A DNA stretch of 49,117 nucleotides from an uncultured Lachnospiraceae bacterium (GTDB taxonomy: Bacteria > Bacillota > Clostridia > Lachnospirales > Lachnospiraceae): positions 1 through 49,117 of the forward strand of contig CANOEC010000030.1 in the NCBI GenBank assembly GCA_947564735.1, read 5' to 3'. The notes under the pieces were generated by a model. That model saw nothing but the letters and a program-made list of their open reading frames with translations. It did no database searches and was not told the origin of the DNA. Position 1 is the first letter of the stretch; each line of letters begins with the position of its first letter. This document shows positions 1-7,599 of the stretch, piece by piece. The position numbers and the translations under genes were made by a program.

Positions 1-1
1 A

Positions 2-244
2 CCGTTCATAGCAGACGGAGAGTGCTTATGTGCTTTTTGGGCTGACAAGTCCAGAGATGATTTTATCCAGAATGGGCAGAAAGATTTCTGCCTGCCAATG
101 CAAGTTGGTGTGTGTACCTTGAAAATTGAATATGTAAATACATACGGGACGTGTGGGGTGTGTGGAGCCGCTATGCGGACACGCCAAGAACTGCCTGCTT
201 TCATTTTTATATGGAAGTGTATGCGAAGGAATATTGAAATCTGA
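2..244 (+). CDS. Possible 3' end of an unidentified element gene (partial, low confidence)
   Basis: Frame 2 is open from the window edge to a TGA at 242-244, about 80 codons. The translation is rich in cysteine (ECLCAFW, KDFCLPM, TCGVCG), which could suit a small metal-binding accessory protein of an integrative element. No ribosome binding site or start is visible, because any start lies left of the window apart from an internal ATG at 98. I do not recognise the family, and an open frame of this length can occur by chance. The opposite strand is also open here, which weakens both readings. Confidence 0.2.
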   Translation, partial: PFIADGECLCAFWADKSRDDFIQNGQKDFCLPMQVGVCTLKIEYVNTYGTCGVCGAAMRTRQELPAFIFIWKCMRRNIEI

Positions 245-505
245 TATTGAAGCTAAGGCAGTGAGCGATGAATGTCTGGCAAAAAGTGTAGCAGTTACAT
301 GAGGCAATGATGCACATCTTTGATAATGATACTTCCGGTTAAAGAGTGATCTGTTTCCGGTCAATTAGGAATGACGGTGCGATACCGATGTGGACAGTGT
401 AATGAGCTGTCACCCGTATGGATTTTTTATATCTGTCAATAAAAGAGTATTTACAAAAAGTGCTTTTTTATTGGTAGATATATGGCTACCGGAAAGGAGG
501 AAGAG
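245..505. other. Non-coding stretch upstream of xis
   Basis: I see no convincing gene here. It contains a short inverted repeat (GACAG near 393 and CTGTC near 411) and an AT-rich run just before the excisionase. A TTTACA near 449 could serve as a -35 for xis, but its spacing to the best -10 is poor, so I do not call a promoter. Confidence 0.4.
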
Positions 506-700
506 ATGGAATGTGAGAAAACTTTACTGTCAGTCGATGAGTTTTGTGTTTATGTTGGGATAGGAAAAACGAAAGCCAGAGAGATGCTTGCTAATCCATG
601 TTGTAAATATGTGGTTCGCATTGGACGCAGGGTATTTGTACATAAAGAGCTTTTCGATGAAGAACTAAAAAAGAGCGCCAAGTATCAGCTAACTATGTGA
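506..700 (+). CDS. xis: Excisionase (Tn916 Xis-type small DNA-binding protein)
   Basis: A 64-residue basic protein. The start at 506 is chosen because GGAAAGGAGG at 491-500 lies 5 bases ahead. The in-frame ATG at 482 has no ribosome binding site. The pattern TLLSVDEFCVYVGIGKTKARE followed by VVRIGRRVFVHKELFDEEL matches the winged-helix excisionase fold of Tn916 Xis-like proteins: a helix-turn-helix start, a basic wing and a C-terminal helix. Such proteins bend element ends and direct the integrase toward excision. It sits about 400 bases upstream of the integrase on the same strand, the usual xis-int order of Firmicute integrative elements, although here another gene separates the two. The family call rests on motif and context. 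Confidence 0.75.
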   Translation: MECEKTLLSVDEFCVYVGIGKTKAREMLANPCCKYVVRIGRRVFVHKELFDEELKKSAKYQLTM

Positions 701-746
701 TAAATATATTTCAATTAGAAAATTTGCACATCAGCGAAATTTACTC

Positions 747-775
747 TTGAAATTGCGACATAATTATGCTACACT
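747..775 (+). promoter_or_regulatory. Extended -10 promoter for the orphan antitoxin gene
   Basis: TTGAAA at 747-752, a 17-base spacer and TACACT at 770-775, preceded by the extended -10 element TGC at 767-769. The antitoxin start codon is 22 bases downstream of the -10, giving a very short leader. Confidence 0.65.
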
Positions 776-796
776 TAAAACGAAGGAGATGAGAAG

Positions 797-1012
797 ATGC
801 CTAAAATAATCCCAATCAGAGAATTACGAGATACTACAATGATATCTGAACTGTGCCATAGTACAGAGGAACCTGTTTTTATCACAAAGAACGGGTACGG
901 CGATATGGTGATTATGAGTCTGGAAACTTTTGAAAAGAATTCCGGAATGAGTGATTTTTATTCGGATGTAAAGTTTAGTAGAGGGAAGTATTCTGATCAG
1001 CAGGAAAAATAA
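797..1012 (+). CDS. Phd/YefM-type antitoxin, without an adjacent toxin
   Basis: A 71-residue protein with AAGGAG at 783-788 as ribosome binding site. The N-terminal half (PKIIPIRELRDTTMISELCHSTEEPVFITKNGYGDMVIMSLETFE) has the characteristic Phd/YefM layout: an IPIRELR strand-helix, then EPVFITKNGYGDMVIMS. In this family the N-terminal part binds operator DNA and the C-terminal tail neutralises a RelE/ParE or Doc toxin. No toxin frame follows: the next gene is the integrase, and the 61-87 bases between hold only a probable promoter. It may stabilise the element with a distant toxin, repress int or xis, or be a decayed module. The family call is good; the function here is inference. Confidence 0.75.
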   Translation: MPKIIPIRELRDTTMISELCHSTEEPVFITKNGYGDMVIMSLETFEKNSGMSDFYSDVKFSRGKYSDQQEK

Positions 1013-1045
1013 AGGCATTCATGTTCTTTGGTTTTAAGGTCTGCT

Positions 1046-1051
1046 TATAAT
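1046..1051 (+). promoter_or_regulatory. Candidate -10 of the integrase promoter
   Basis: A perfect TATAAT lies 49 bases upstream of the chosen int start, but no good -35 is found at 16-18 bases. CATTCAT at 1016-1022 and ATGAATG at 1069-1075 form a 7-bp inverted repeat enclosing it, which could be an operator. Confidence 0.35.
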
Positions 1052-1099
1052 TTGAGCTTTTCGACGTTATGAATGTGCGACAACGAAAGGATGAGGATT

Positions 1100-2356
1100 A
1101 TGGGTAAAGACTTAAAAGGCAGGAACTTAGGTAGAGGATTATCCCAAAGGCCAGACGGAAGATATATGGGAAGGGCTCAGGTTAATGGAAAGCCAATCGT
1201 ATTATATGACTGGAAACTGAAAGAGCTGAAAAAAAGCCTAGCAATAGCTGTTGATGAAGCAAAGAGAAGTAATTTGATGCCGGATATGGATGGCAAAAAA
1301 GTTACTCTAAGCGAGTGGTTTGAAGAATGGTATTCAAAGTATAAAGCACCAACGCTGAAAAACGGAGGTTCTCCCTCTTACAAGCGGAAGTTTTTAAACT
1401 ACTATGGTGTGCGTATTGGTACGAAACCACTGGCAGATATTCGACAGCTTCATGTCCAGACTGCAATAGCAGATATGCTGGAGGCAGGGCGATCAACCAA
1501 ATCCGTCAGGGAGGCAACAGGAATTTTGCAGAATTGTGTTGAAGCGGCTATCGCAAATGGGTTGATGACAATAAATCCAGTAATCGGGGTGATTGTTCCG
1601 AAATGCGAAAAAGTTGAGCGCAGGGTACTTTCTGTAGAAGAGCAGAAAATATTTTTAGAGTATCTTGAGCGGACAAAGAGCTGGTATGAAGAAATGTATA
1701 AATTCATGCTTCTCACTGGTATGCGGGTAGGCGAGATTGGTGGACTTTGTTGGGAGGACATTGATTTTACCGAAAAATTCATCTATGTAAAGAGAACATT
1801 GTCCTATGACTATGCAAATGGGAAAAAGACAATGCGAATGACTTCACCAAAGACAGAAAACTCTGTCAGAAAAATCCCGTTCTTTGGGGAAACGAAAAGT
1901 ATCCTTGAAAGGCAGATGGACAAGATTGAGAGAAAGCGAAAAGAGTTGGGGGAACGCTGGAGGCAACCGGAAGAATTTGGGAATTTGGTATTTATGACTT
2001 CTATGGGTTCACCGATTGGGCGCTATAGCGTAGAAAGTGATATGAGGTACATCACAAGCCAGATAAATGATATGTATCGTACAGAGGCGATGTATGGCTC
2101 TACTGTACAGAAAACTTTTGAACGTATCCATCCACACGCTTTACGTCACACTTTCGCAACCAGATGTTTTGAAAAGGGAATGACACCCAGGACGGTGCAG
2201 GAGATCATGGGACATGCAAATTACAACACAACCGTGTCATACACTCATGTTTTGGATGACATAAAGGCAAAAGAAGCCTTGCGTGTAGGGGATTTCTTGC
2301 AGAACGATAATAATAAGGAAACAATTGAGTATGAGAGCTTGGTAGGTATCATGTAG
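1100..2356 (+). CDS. int: Tyrosine recombinase (integrase) of an integrative element
   Basis: Catalyses integration and excision of the element by site-specific strand exchange. The start at 1100 is chosen for AAAGG at 1086-1090; an in-frame ATG at 1073 has no ribosome binding site. From 1100 the protein has 418 residues. The N-terminal arm-binding region (about 1-60, with GRGLSQRPDGRYMGR) is Tn916 Int-like, followed by a SAM-like core-binding domain (about 70-160). All catalytic residues are present: R209 in TGMRVGEIGG, K251 in TSPKT, H346 and R349 in HPHALRH, H372 in MGHAN and the nucleophile Y381 in VSYTHV. The enzyme therefore looks functional. Its position beyond xis puts the element end just to its right, consistent with the repeats at 2594-2657. 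The rest of the element would lie left of the window. Confidence 0.95.
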   Translation: MGKDLKGRNLGRGLSQRPDGRYMGRAQVNGKPIVLYDWKLKELKKSLAIAVDEAKRSNLMPDMDGKKVTLSEWFEEWYSKYKAPTLKNGGSPSYKRKFLNYYGVRIGTKPLADIRQLHVQTAIADMLEAGRSTKSVREATGILQNCVEAAIANGLMTINPVIGVIVPKCEKVERRVLSVEEQKIFLEYLERTKSWYEEMYKFMLLTGMRVGEIGGLCWEDIDFTEKFIYVKRTLSYDYANGKKTMRMTSPKTENSVRKIPFFGETKSILERQMDKIERKRKELGERWRQPEEFGNLVFMTSMGSPIGRYSVESDMRYITSQINDMYRTEAMYGSTVQKTFERIHPHALRHTFATRCFEKGMTPRTVQEIMGHANYNTTVSYTHVLDDIKAKEALRVGDFLQNDNNKETIEYESLVGIM

Positions 2357-2367
2357 CTATTGCTTTC

Positions 2368-2386
2368 TACTCAAGAAAGTTGAGTA
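2368..2386. repeat. Inverted repeat just after int
   Basis: TACTCAA, five bases, then TTGAGTA, a perfect 7-bp dyad 12 bases after the int stop codon. No T-run follows, so it is a poor intrinsic terminator. It may stabilise the int transcript end or be a protein-binding dyad. Confidence 0.5.
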
Positions 2387-2593
2387 ACTCGGCATCCATA
2401 GAGGTGCGTGAGCGCTGTCTTGAAAACTAAAAAATCCCGAAAACTGGCGGTTTCCAGCGTTTATCCTGTCAGGAGAGGGTAGAAACTTCGCAAAGCAGAT
2501 GGCAGGAAACTAAGAAGAAGGGTTTCAGCTTAAAATTCCTTGAAAACATAGGAAAATCAAGTAATAGATCGCGTTTTGCAGATTTGAAAAGGG

Positions 2594-2633
2594 TATCATA
2601 AGCTATCGTAAATTATCGCAAAATATCATGATA
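2594..2633 (+). repeat. Four phased TATC repeats (candidate integrase arm sites)
   Basis: Four copies of the pattern TATC(A/G)(T/C)(A/G)A begin at 2594, 2604, 2614 and 2624, exactly 10 bp apart. The motifs are TATCATAA, TATCGTAA, TATCGCAA and TATCATGA. They therefore lie on one helical face. The last copy is embedded in the 18-bp perfect palindrome AAAATATCATGATATTTT at 2620-2637. Short phased direct repeats near an int gene and beside a dyad are typical of arm-type integrase or accessory-protein sites. The repeat structure is directly visible; the role is inferred. Confidence 0.6.
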
Positions 2634-2635
2634 TT

Positions 2636-2657
2636 TTTGGTAAGGGATATTACCAAA
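2636..2657. other. Candidate recombination core (att site) of the element
   Basis: TTTGGTAA and TTACCAAA form a perfect 8-bp inverted repeat around the 6-base spacer GGGATA. Inverted half-sites around a 6-8 bp overlap are the general design of tyrosine-recombinase crossover sites, and Tn916-like integrases use 6-bp coupling sequences. The site lies 280 bases beyond int and abuts the phased repeats, as expected for an element end. The dyad is certain; calling it att is inference, since the partner end is outside the window. Confidence 0.4.
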
Positions 2658-2736
2658 GTCATTCACGAAAAGTTTGCTTGCTTATTTACTTGTTTGGAAG
2701 GAATGAAGTATCTTAAATAAATATTTGAATGTTTGC

Positions 2737-2783
2737 ATAGGCACATATGCTTGTAGAAATATGAGTATGTGTGTCTATTTTTA
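2737..2783 (+). terminator. Strong hairpin with T-run, probable intrinsic terminator
   Basis: Arms at 2737-2751 and 2764-2778 pair over 15 positions (12 Watson-Crick, 3 G-U) around a 12-base loop, followed by TTTTT at 2778-2782. It lies just ahead of the phage-like remnant and would insulate downstream DNA from transcription coming out of the element. Confidence 0.65.
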
Positions 2784-2816
2784 TGTTCAAATTTAATCAC
2801 AAAGGAAAAACAAAAT

Positions 2817-3019
2817 ATGGCAGTACACGTAAAAAACATGAATGAGTTAGCAAAGGCAATACAGCTGATGTTAAAGAAAATGACTGCCAGTTAGCGGATA
2901 TTTTTAGAATATTGTGGTGCCAGAAGTTTAAGATGCCGAAATGGCACTTTAATCCAACCTGCACAAATACTTTTACTGTCCGTAAAAGTCCACTATTTCA
3001 CATGATGCAGTTGACATAA
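2817..3019 (+). pseudogene. Frameshifted remnant of a phage-like gene
   Basis: An ATG at 2817, preceded by AAAGGA at 2801-2806, opens a frame reading MAVHVKNMNELAKAIQ and ending at a TAG at 2892-2894 after 25 residues. Assuming one base was lost near 2886-2888, the reading continues through QLADI and stays open to TAA at 3017-3019. The first part resembles the N-termini of small phage structural proteins of the HK97 gp10 kind, from memory of the family and not from a search. The part after the shift is not recognisable and may be a deletion junction. It is a decayed prophage or element fragment directly against the promoter of the next gene. Confidence 0.35.
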
Positions 3020-3040
3020 TCTATTCTGTAATGTTACATT
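3011..3040 (+). promoter_or_regulatory. Promoter of the cell-wall glucosaminidase gene
   Basis: TTGACA at 3011-3016 and TACATT at 3035-3040 (18-base spacer, extended -10 TG at 3032-3033), or TTACAT at 3034 with a 17-base spacer. The -35 overlaps the end of the upstream pseudogene frame. Confidence 0.6.
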
Positions 3041-3041
3041 A

Positions 3042-3057
3042 ATTATGTTGACATAAT
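3042..3057. promoter_or_regulatory. Palindromic operator-like site in the leader
   Basis: ATTATGTTGACATAAT is a 7-bp dyad around TG, located at about +1 to +16 of the predicted transcript. Its right part repeats GTTGACATAAT, which also occurs at 3010-3020 over the -35. Two copies 37 bp apart suggest a regulator binding both promoter and leader, though the second copy could also be a second -35. Confidence 0.4.
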
Positions 3058-3115
3058 ATGGGGAAACTAGAGTCATTATGGAAACCGCACGAAAGTGAAA
3101 GGATTATATACACGG

Positions 3116-6100
3116 ATGAAAAAAACAGGATGTACACAACGTTATATCAAATATATATGCGGAGCGATGGCAGTTGTTTTGGGACTGATACGACCGTATG
3201 CGGCTTTGGCGGTAGAGCAGGGACAGGAGACTGTACAGGGGACGGAGGAGGCTGACCAGACTGTGCAGGAATCTGAATCCATATCGCAGAACGAGATTGA
3301 CGGTACTGTGCAGCTGCAATATATTACCGGTTTTGAGGCGCTTGCGGAAGAGGACGCTTATTTTCCATGCATGTATAAGCCTGCGCTGGAAGAACTGCTT
3401 GCCATTTTCCCAGAGACAATCTGGATTTGGACACAAGGGGCGGAAGCGCCTGTAGAAGTGGGCGTCACATGGGAATGTAATGAGGACTTTGGCGCGACGC
3501 GGCTGGATACTTATGTTTTTTATCCGAAATGGGACGAGACGCAGTATGCAATTGCTGACGGGGCGGCGGACAGCGTGACGGTTCCGTCTGTCACGGTGAC
3601 GGTTCCAAAAGGCATAATAAGTGATCTGCAGGGGGCAAAGAACGCATTGCAGGAGATTTTAAAGGGGAAGAGTGTTCTTGCGCTTGTTTATTTATGCGAT
3701 GAATATGAAGTGAAGAAAAGCCCTTCTTATGAGAGCGATACGGTGCGCACGGTGCCCACCGGACAATCGGTACAGATTGTAGATGTGGAAATGGACATGT
3801 ATGGTTCAGTCTGGTATCAGGTGCGCTTTTATCGGGAAGGGACAGAGTATGCAGGATATGTAGAAAAAAAGTATCTGGCGACGTCAGACGAGGATTTTAT
3901 TGGCTGGGAGGGGATTTATCTTGATTCCCAGCCTGCAGCGCCTATGACGAGGAGGAGAATGGCGGCAGCATCCGTAAGATATCCGGATGTGGAGCAGTTT
4001 CCGTCCTCTTATCAGAATGCGCTTCTTGCGCTGAAGGAGAAACATCCGGAATGGATTTTTGTAAGGATGAATACGGGAATAGACTGGAATACTGCCGTTG
4101 CGAGTGAAATGGGTGATAAGAGTCTGGTCCATTCATCAGTTTCCGGTTCGTGGCAGAATGGCGCCAGCAAGGAGCAGGGGTGGAGCTATGCTTCCGAAGG
4201 GATTCTGAAATATTATATGGATCCGAGAAACTTTTTAAACGAGAGTTCTATTTTTCAATTTGAGCAGCTTACCTATAATAAAGATTACCATACCACAACT
4301 GCCGTGCAGGAAATCCTTAAGAATTCTTTTATGTCGTCTTTGATTCCGGGTGACAGCCGGACCTATGCGCAGGCTTTTGTAGAAATAGGACAGAATCAGA
4401 ATATTAGTCCGTTCCATCTTGCCTCCAGAGTATTGCAGGAGCAGGGAACGCAGGGAACTTCACCTCTTATTTCCGGTACATATAGAGGATATGAAGGATA
4501 TTATAATTATTTCAATGTGAAAGCTGCCGGCGGGAGCAATGCAGTGGTGATTGAAAACGGTTTAAAATATGCCAAATCCGCAGGCTGGAATACAAGGTAT
4601 CAGTCGCTTACGGGCGGTGCGAGAGTACTGAGCGGTTATTATATTCCGGCTGGACAGGATACGCTCTATTTGCAGAAGTTTAATGTGTCGAATGGAAAAT
4701 ATGCCAATTTCACACATCAGTACATGCAAAATATCATGGCGCCGTCTTCAGAGGCATCCAATATCAAAAAAGCGTATCAGAATGTGGGAGTGCTGGAGAG
4801 TGGATTTGTTTTTAAAATACCGGTATATAATAACATGCCTTCCGCAGCCTGTTCGCAGCCGGAAAAAACAGATGTTATTACTTTGAATAAGTCGTCAATC
4901 AGTAGTCTTGCGGTGGATAAGAAGGAGACGCTGATTCCATATGTAAACGGTTCTAAAGTAGATTATGTCAGCGATATGACTTTTGCAAGCAGTAATCCGT
5001 CTGTTGCGTCAGTGGACAGCCAAGGCAGGGTGACGGCGCTCACTCCGGGTACGGCAACGATAAGCTGTACAAGGGCAAAAGCGAATACTGCAACGTGTAC
5101 GGTGACGGTAGTGAAAGGGACGCCGAATATATTGACGCCGGACTATAGGACATGTACCTATCGGGAAGGGCTGAAACTGGCGGATATTTCCCTGCCGGAC
5201 GGATGGGCATGGGAAAGTGCAGATGTGATGATTGCCACAGGTACATCATCATACACGGCGGTATATACGCCTGAGGATACGACAAAATATAATACGGTAA
5301 CGCGGCAGATTAATGTTACGGTATCCAAAGCGATTCCGACACAGGTAGTACCTGAGGGAATTGAGACAAAACCCGGCACGACACTGGGGGCAATTGCACT
5401 TCCGGATGGTTTTGTATGGGAAAGTGACATTAATATCGTCTTACAGGACGCAGGGACCTATACCTTCTACGCTTCTTATAATCCCGATGTGAATAATTAT
5501 GATACGGTCAGCCACATTGGGATAACCGTGCAGGTATTGGAGGAGGCGAAAGGTCCCTTCCAAGGAGAAGCGAGCGGCGGAAACGGCGGCAGTACGACAG
5601 GTGGCGGAAATAGTGGTGGTACGTCCGGCAATGGAAGCGGCAGTGGCACAGGCGGCAATGGAAACAGTACGTCCGACAATGGAAGCGGTAGCACAGACGG
5701 AAACAGCGGTACATCCAATGATGGAAAAGGAGACAATGAGACGGGCGGCGAAGAGACAGGCGGCAATGGTAACGCCACCACGTCGGCGGACAGCACAGCA
5801 GGCAGCGGCAATGGTAACGGAAACCATGACGTTTCGACGGGAAACATTACAAATAGTCAACAGCCGGGAAATGGTGCGCCTTTGAGCACACTTCCAGATA
5901 ACGTTGTTCCGGCGGTGTCCACAGGCAGCACGACGGTAAATAATAGCAATCATGTGCAGCAGGGAAGCAGTCAGCAGAATAACGTGCAGCAAAGCAATGT
6001 GCAGACGGGTAATGTGCAGACAAATAATGTCCAGCAAAGCAATGTGCAGTCGGATAATGCTGGGCAGGGAAACGCACAGCAGAACAATACGCCGCAAAAT

Positions 6101-7525
6101 AATGGACAGACAGGCGACACGCAGTCGGATAATGCCCGGCAGGATAATGCACAGCAGAACAGCGCACAGCAGAACAGTGCACAGCAGAATAATGGACAGA
6201 CAGGCAACACGCCGCAGAACAACGGACAGACAGGCAACACGCCGCAGAACAACGGACAGACAGGCAACACGCCGCAGGACAACGGACAGACAGGCAATAC
6301 GCCGCAAAATAATGGACAGACAGGCGACACGCCGTCAGACAGTGTCCGGCAGGGTAACACACAGCAGGGCGGTACACAGACGAATACTACACAAACGGGC
6401 AATTCACAGGCAGACGATGCGGCAGCAGGCGCCCCGCAGGGCAACAGTGCAGTAAACGGAAATCGTACAGACAGCAATCGTGCTGACACCGGTGCGCGGG
6501 CAGAAGACAATGCGGCATTGGGACATACGGCGTCAGAGGAAAACTATAGCAGACCGTCTGTGACGATACGGATGGAAGATACAACCATTCTGACGAGTGA
6601 AAAGCTGCAGACTGCAAAGGAACAGAATTTTGATCTTCTGCTTGATATGGGGGATTATGTTTCATGGACTATTCACGCGGACGCCATTGGCGGTTCTGCG
6701 CTGACAGACATAGATATGGGAGTGGCGCTGCAGACGGCGAATGTTCCGACCGGTTTCATTGCGGAGATACTGGATGGCAATCAATATCTGGAATTTACGA
6801 CGTCGTATGACGGTACAGGCGGATTTGAGCCGGTTTTGAATATTGCTTTAAATCCGGAGAACGGCGGCAGGTATGCAAACTTATTCTGCTATGTTCCAGA
6901 GCTGGAAAAGCTGGAATTTGTTACGGCTGCGGTCGTTGGTGTGGATGGAACGGTATCCCTTTTGATTGACCATGCGGCAAGCTATATTCTTATTGTGAGC
7001 GATTCGGTTATGTCTGGGACTGAAACGGTTGACGCAGCAGAAAATGGAGCTGGTGGACCTTGGAAGGTTCTTGCCGGCGTCCTCGGTGGCCTATGCCTGC
7101 CCATTGCCGGATATGGCGCCTTGTCATATAAGAAAAAGAGCCGCGATGGGAACGGTGAAGATGCGGATGAGGAGGAATATGACGCAGACGAAGATGGAGC
7201 AGAGGACGAGGAGTACGATGCGGATGCGGCGGGCAGTGCAGACGATGAAGAGTATTTTGATGAGGAAGATGATTTGGAAGCATTTGAGGATGCGCCTGCA
7301 ACAGCGGCAGAGGTGCAGGATTCGGAAACGGAAGAGAGCGAATGGATTGAGGATGATGAATGGAAGGAGATGGAAGTTCCCAAACAAGAGCATCATGAAG
7401 AAGAGCAGCACGAAGACAGGACGGCACACTGTGATGCGGATGACTGGATAGAAGATGATGAATGGGACACCGCAAATGACTGGGTTGACGATGAAGAGTG
7501 GGAGAAGATGAACAGGCGTAGATAG
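3116..7525 (+). CDS. Large membrane-anchored cell-wall glucosaminidase with SH3, Ig-like and repeat regions
   Basis: A 1469-residue exported protein. The ATG at 3116 gives a clean signal peptide (MKKTGCTQRY, a hydrophobic stretch, cleavage after ALA32). A GTG at 3095 lacks a ribosome binding site. Approximate order: SH3 domain (188-250), N-acetylglucosaminidase-like domain (289-575, probable catalytic Glu in SRVLQEQG), Big_2 Ig-like domain (588-668), two MBG-like repeats (669-811), a Gly/Ser/Asn/Gln-rich region with 10-residue repeats (812-1141), a beta-rich region (1143-1300), one membrane segment (about 1316-1336) and a very acidic tail. The tail carries three related motifs, EWIEDDEW, DWIEDDEW and DWVDDEEW. 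It probably cleaves peptidoglycan glycan strands while tethered to the membrane. No LPXTG sortase signal is present. Domains are recognised by eye; the acidic tail's role is unknown. Confidence 0.85.
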   Translation: MKKTGCTQRYIKYICGAMAVVLGLIRPYAALAVEQGQETVQGTEEADQTVQESESISQNEIDGTVQLQYITGFEALAEEDAYFPCMYKPALEELLAIFPETIWIWTQGAEAPVEVGVTWECNEDFGATRLDTYVFYPKWDETQYAIADGAADSVTVPSVTVTVPKGIISDLQGAKNALQEILKGKSVLALVYLCDEYEVKKSPSYESDTVRTVPTGQSVQIVDVEMDMYGSVWYQVRFYREGTEYAGYVEKKYLATSDEDFIGWEGIYLDSQPAAPMTRRRMAAASVRYPDVEQFPSSYQNALLALKEKHPEWIFVRMNTGIDWNTAVASEMGDKSLVHSSVSGSWQNGASKEQGWSYASEGILKYYMDPRNFLNESSIFQFEQLTYNKDYHTTTAVQEILKNSFMSSLIPGDSRTYAQAFVEIGQNQNISPFHLASRVLQEQGTQGTSPLISGTYRGYEGYYNYFNVKAAGGSNAVVIENGLKYAKSAGWNTRYQSLTGGARVLSGYYIPAGQDTLYLQKFNVSNGKYANFTHQYMQNIMAPSSEASNIKKAYQNVGVLESGFVFKIPVYNNMPSAACSQPEKTDVITLNKSSISSLAVDKKETLIPYVNGSKVDYVSDMTFASSNPSVASVDSQGRVTALTPGTATISCTRAKANTATCTVTVVKGTPNILTPDYRTCTYREGLKLADISLPDGWAWESADVMIATGTSSYTAVYTPEDTTKYNTVTRQINVTVSKAIPTQVVPEGIETKPGTTLGAIALPDGFVWESDINIVLQDAGTYTFYASYNPDVNNYDTVSHIGITVQVLEEAKGPFQGEASGGNGGSTTGGGNSGGTSGNGSGSGTGGNGNSTSDNGSGSTDGNSGTSNDGKGDNETGGEETGGNGNATTSADSTAGSGNGNGNHDVSTGNITNSQQPGNGAPLSTLPDNVVPAVSTGSTTVNNSNHVQQGSSQQNNVQQSNVQTGNVQTNNVQQSNVQSDNAGQGNAQQNNTPQNNGQTGDTQSDNARQDNAQQNSAQQNSAQQNNGQTGNTPQNNGQTGNTPQNNGQTGNTPQDNGQTGNTPQNNGQTGDTPSDSVRQGNTQQGGTQTNTTQTGNSQADDAAAGAPQGNSAVNGNRTDSNRADTGARAEDNAALGHTASEENYSRPSVTIRMEDTTILTSEKLQTAKEQNFDLLLDMGDYVSWTIHADAIGGSALTDIDMGVALQTANVPTGFIAEILDGNQYLEFTTSYDGTGGFEPVLNIALNPENGGRYANLFCYVPELEKLEFVTAAVVGVDGTVSLLIDHAASYILIVSDSVMSGTETVDAAENGAGGPWKVLAGVLGGLCLPIAGYGALSYKKKSRDGNGEDADEEEYDADEDGAEDEEYDADAAGSADDEEYFDEEDDLEAFEDAPATAAEVQDSETEESEWIEDDEWKEMEVPKQEHHEEEQHEDRTAHCDADDWIEDDEWDTANDWVDDEEWEKMNRRR
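6191..6340 (+). repeat. In-frame 30-bp minisatellite (five units)
   Basis: Units begin at 6191, 6221, 6251, 6281 and 6311 and encode NGQTGNTPQN with small changes (PQD in the fourth, GDTPSD in the fifth). A related unit lies at 6101. Several neighbouring units are nearly identical at DNA level, indicating recent duplication. As 30 is a multiple of 3, gain or loss of units would only change linker length. Confidence 0.9.
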
Positions 7526-7599
7526 CACGATAAATTTATAGGATAAATTTTCTTGTTTATTTTTCGCAAAAATTTCTTTTCGTAATTCATCGGATGTGA

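Noticed and set aside
26-364. 112-residue open frame on the minus strand
   Set aside because: No ribosome binding site, low-complexity-free but unrecognisable protein, and it overlaps an equally open plus-strand frame; most likely chance.
6191-6340. Regular 30-bp repeats considered as a CRISPR array
   Set aside because: Units are directly adjacent with no spacers and encode in-frame peptide repeats; no cas genes are present.
5441-6510. Long antisense frames (up to 288 residues) across the glucosaminidase repeat region
   Set aside because: They mirror the repetitive Gln/Asn/Gly codons of the real gene, giving Cys/Leu/Arg repeats with no start signals.
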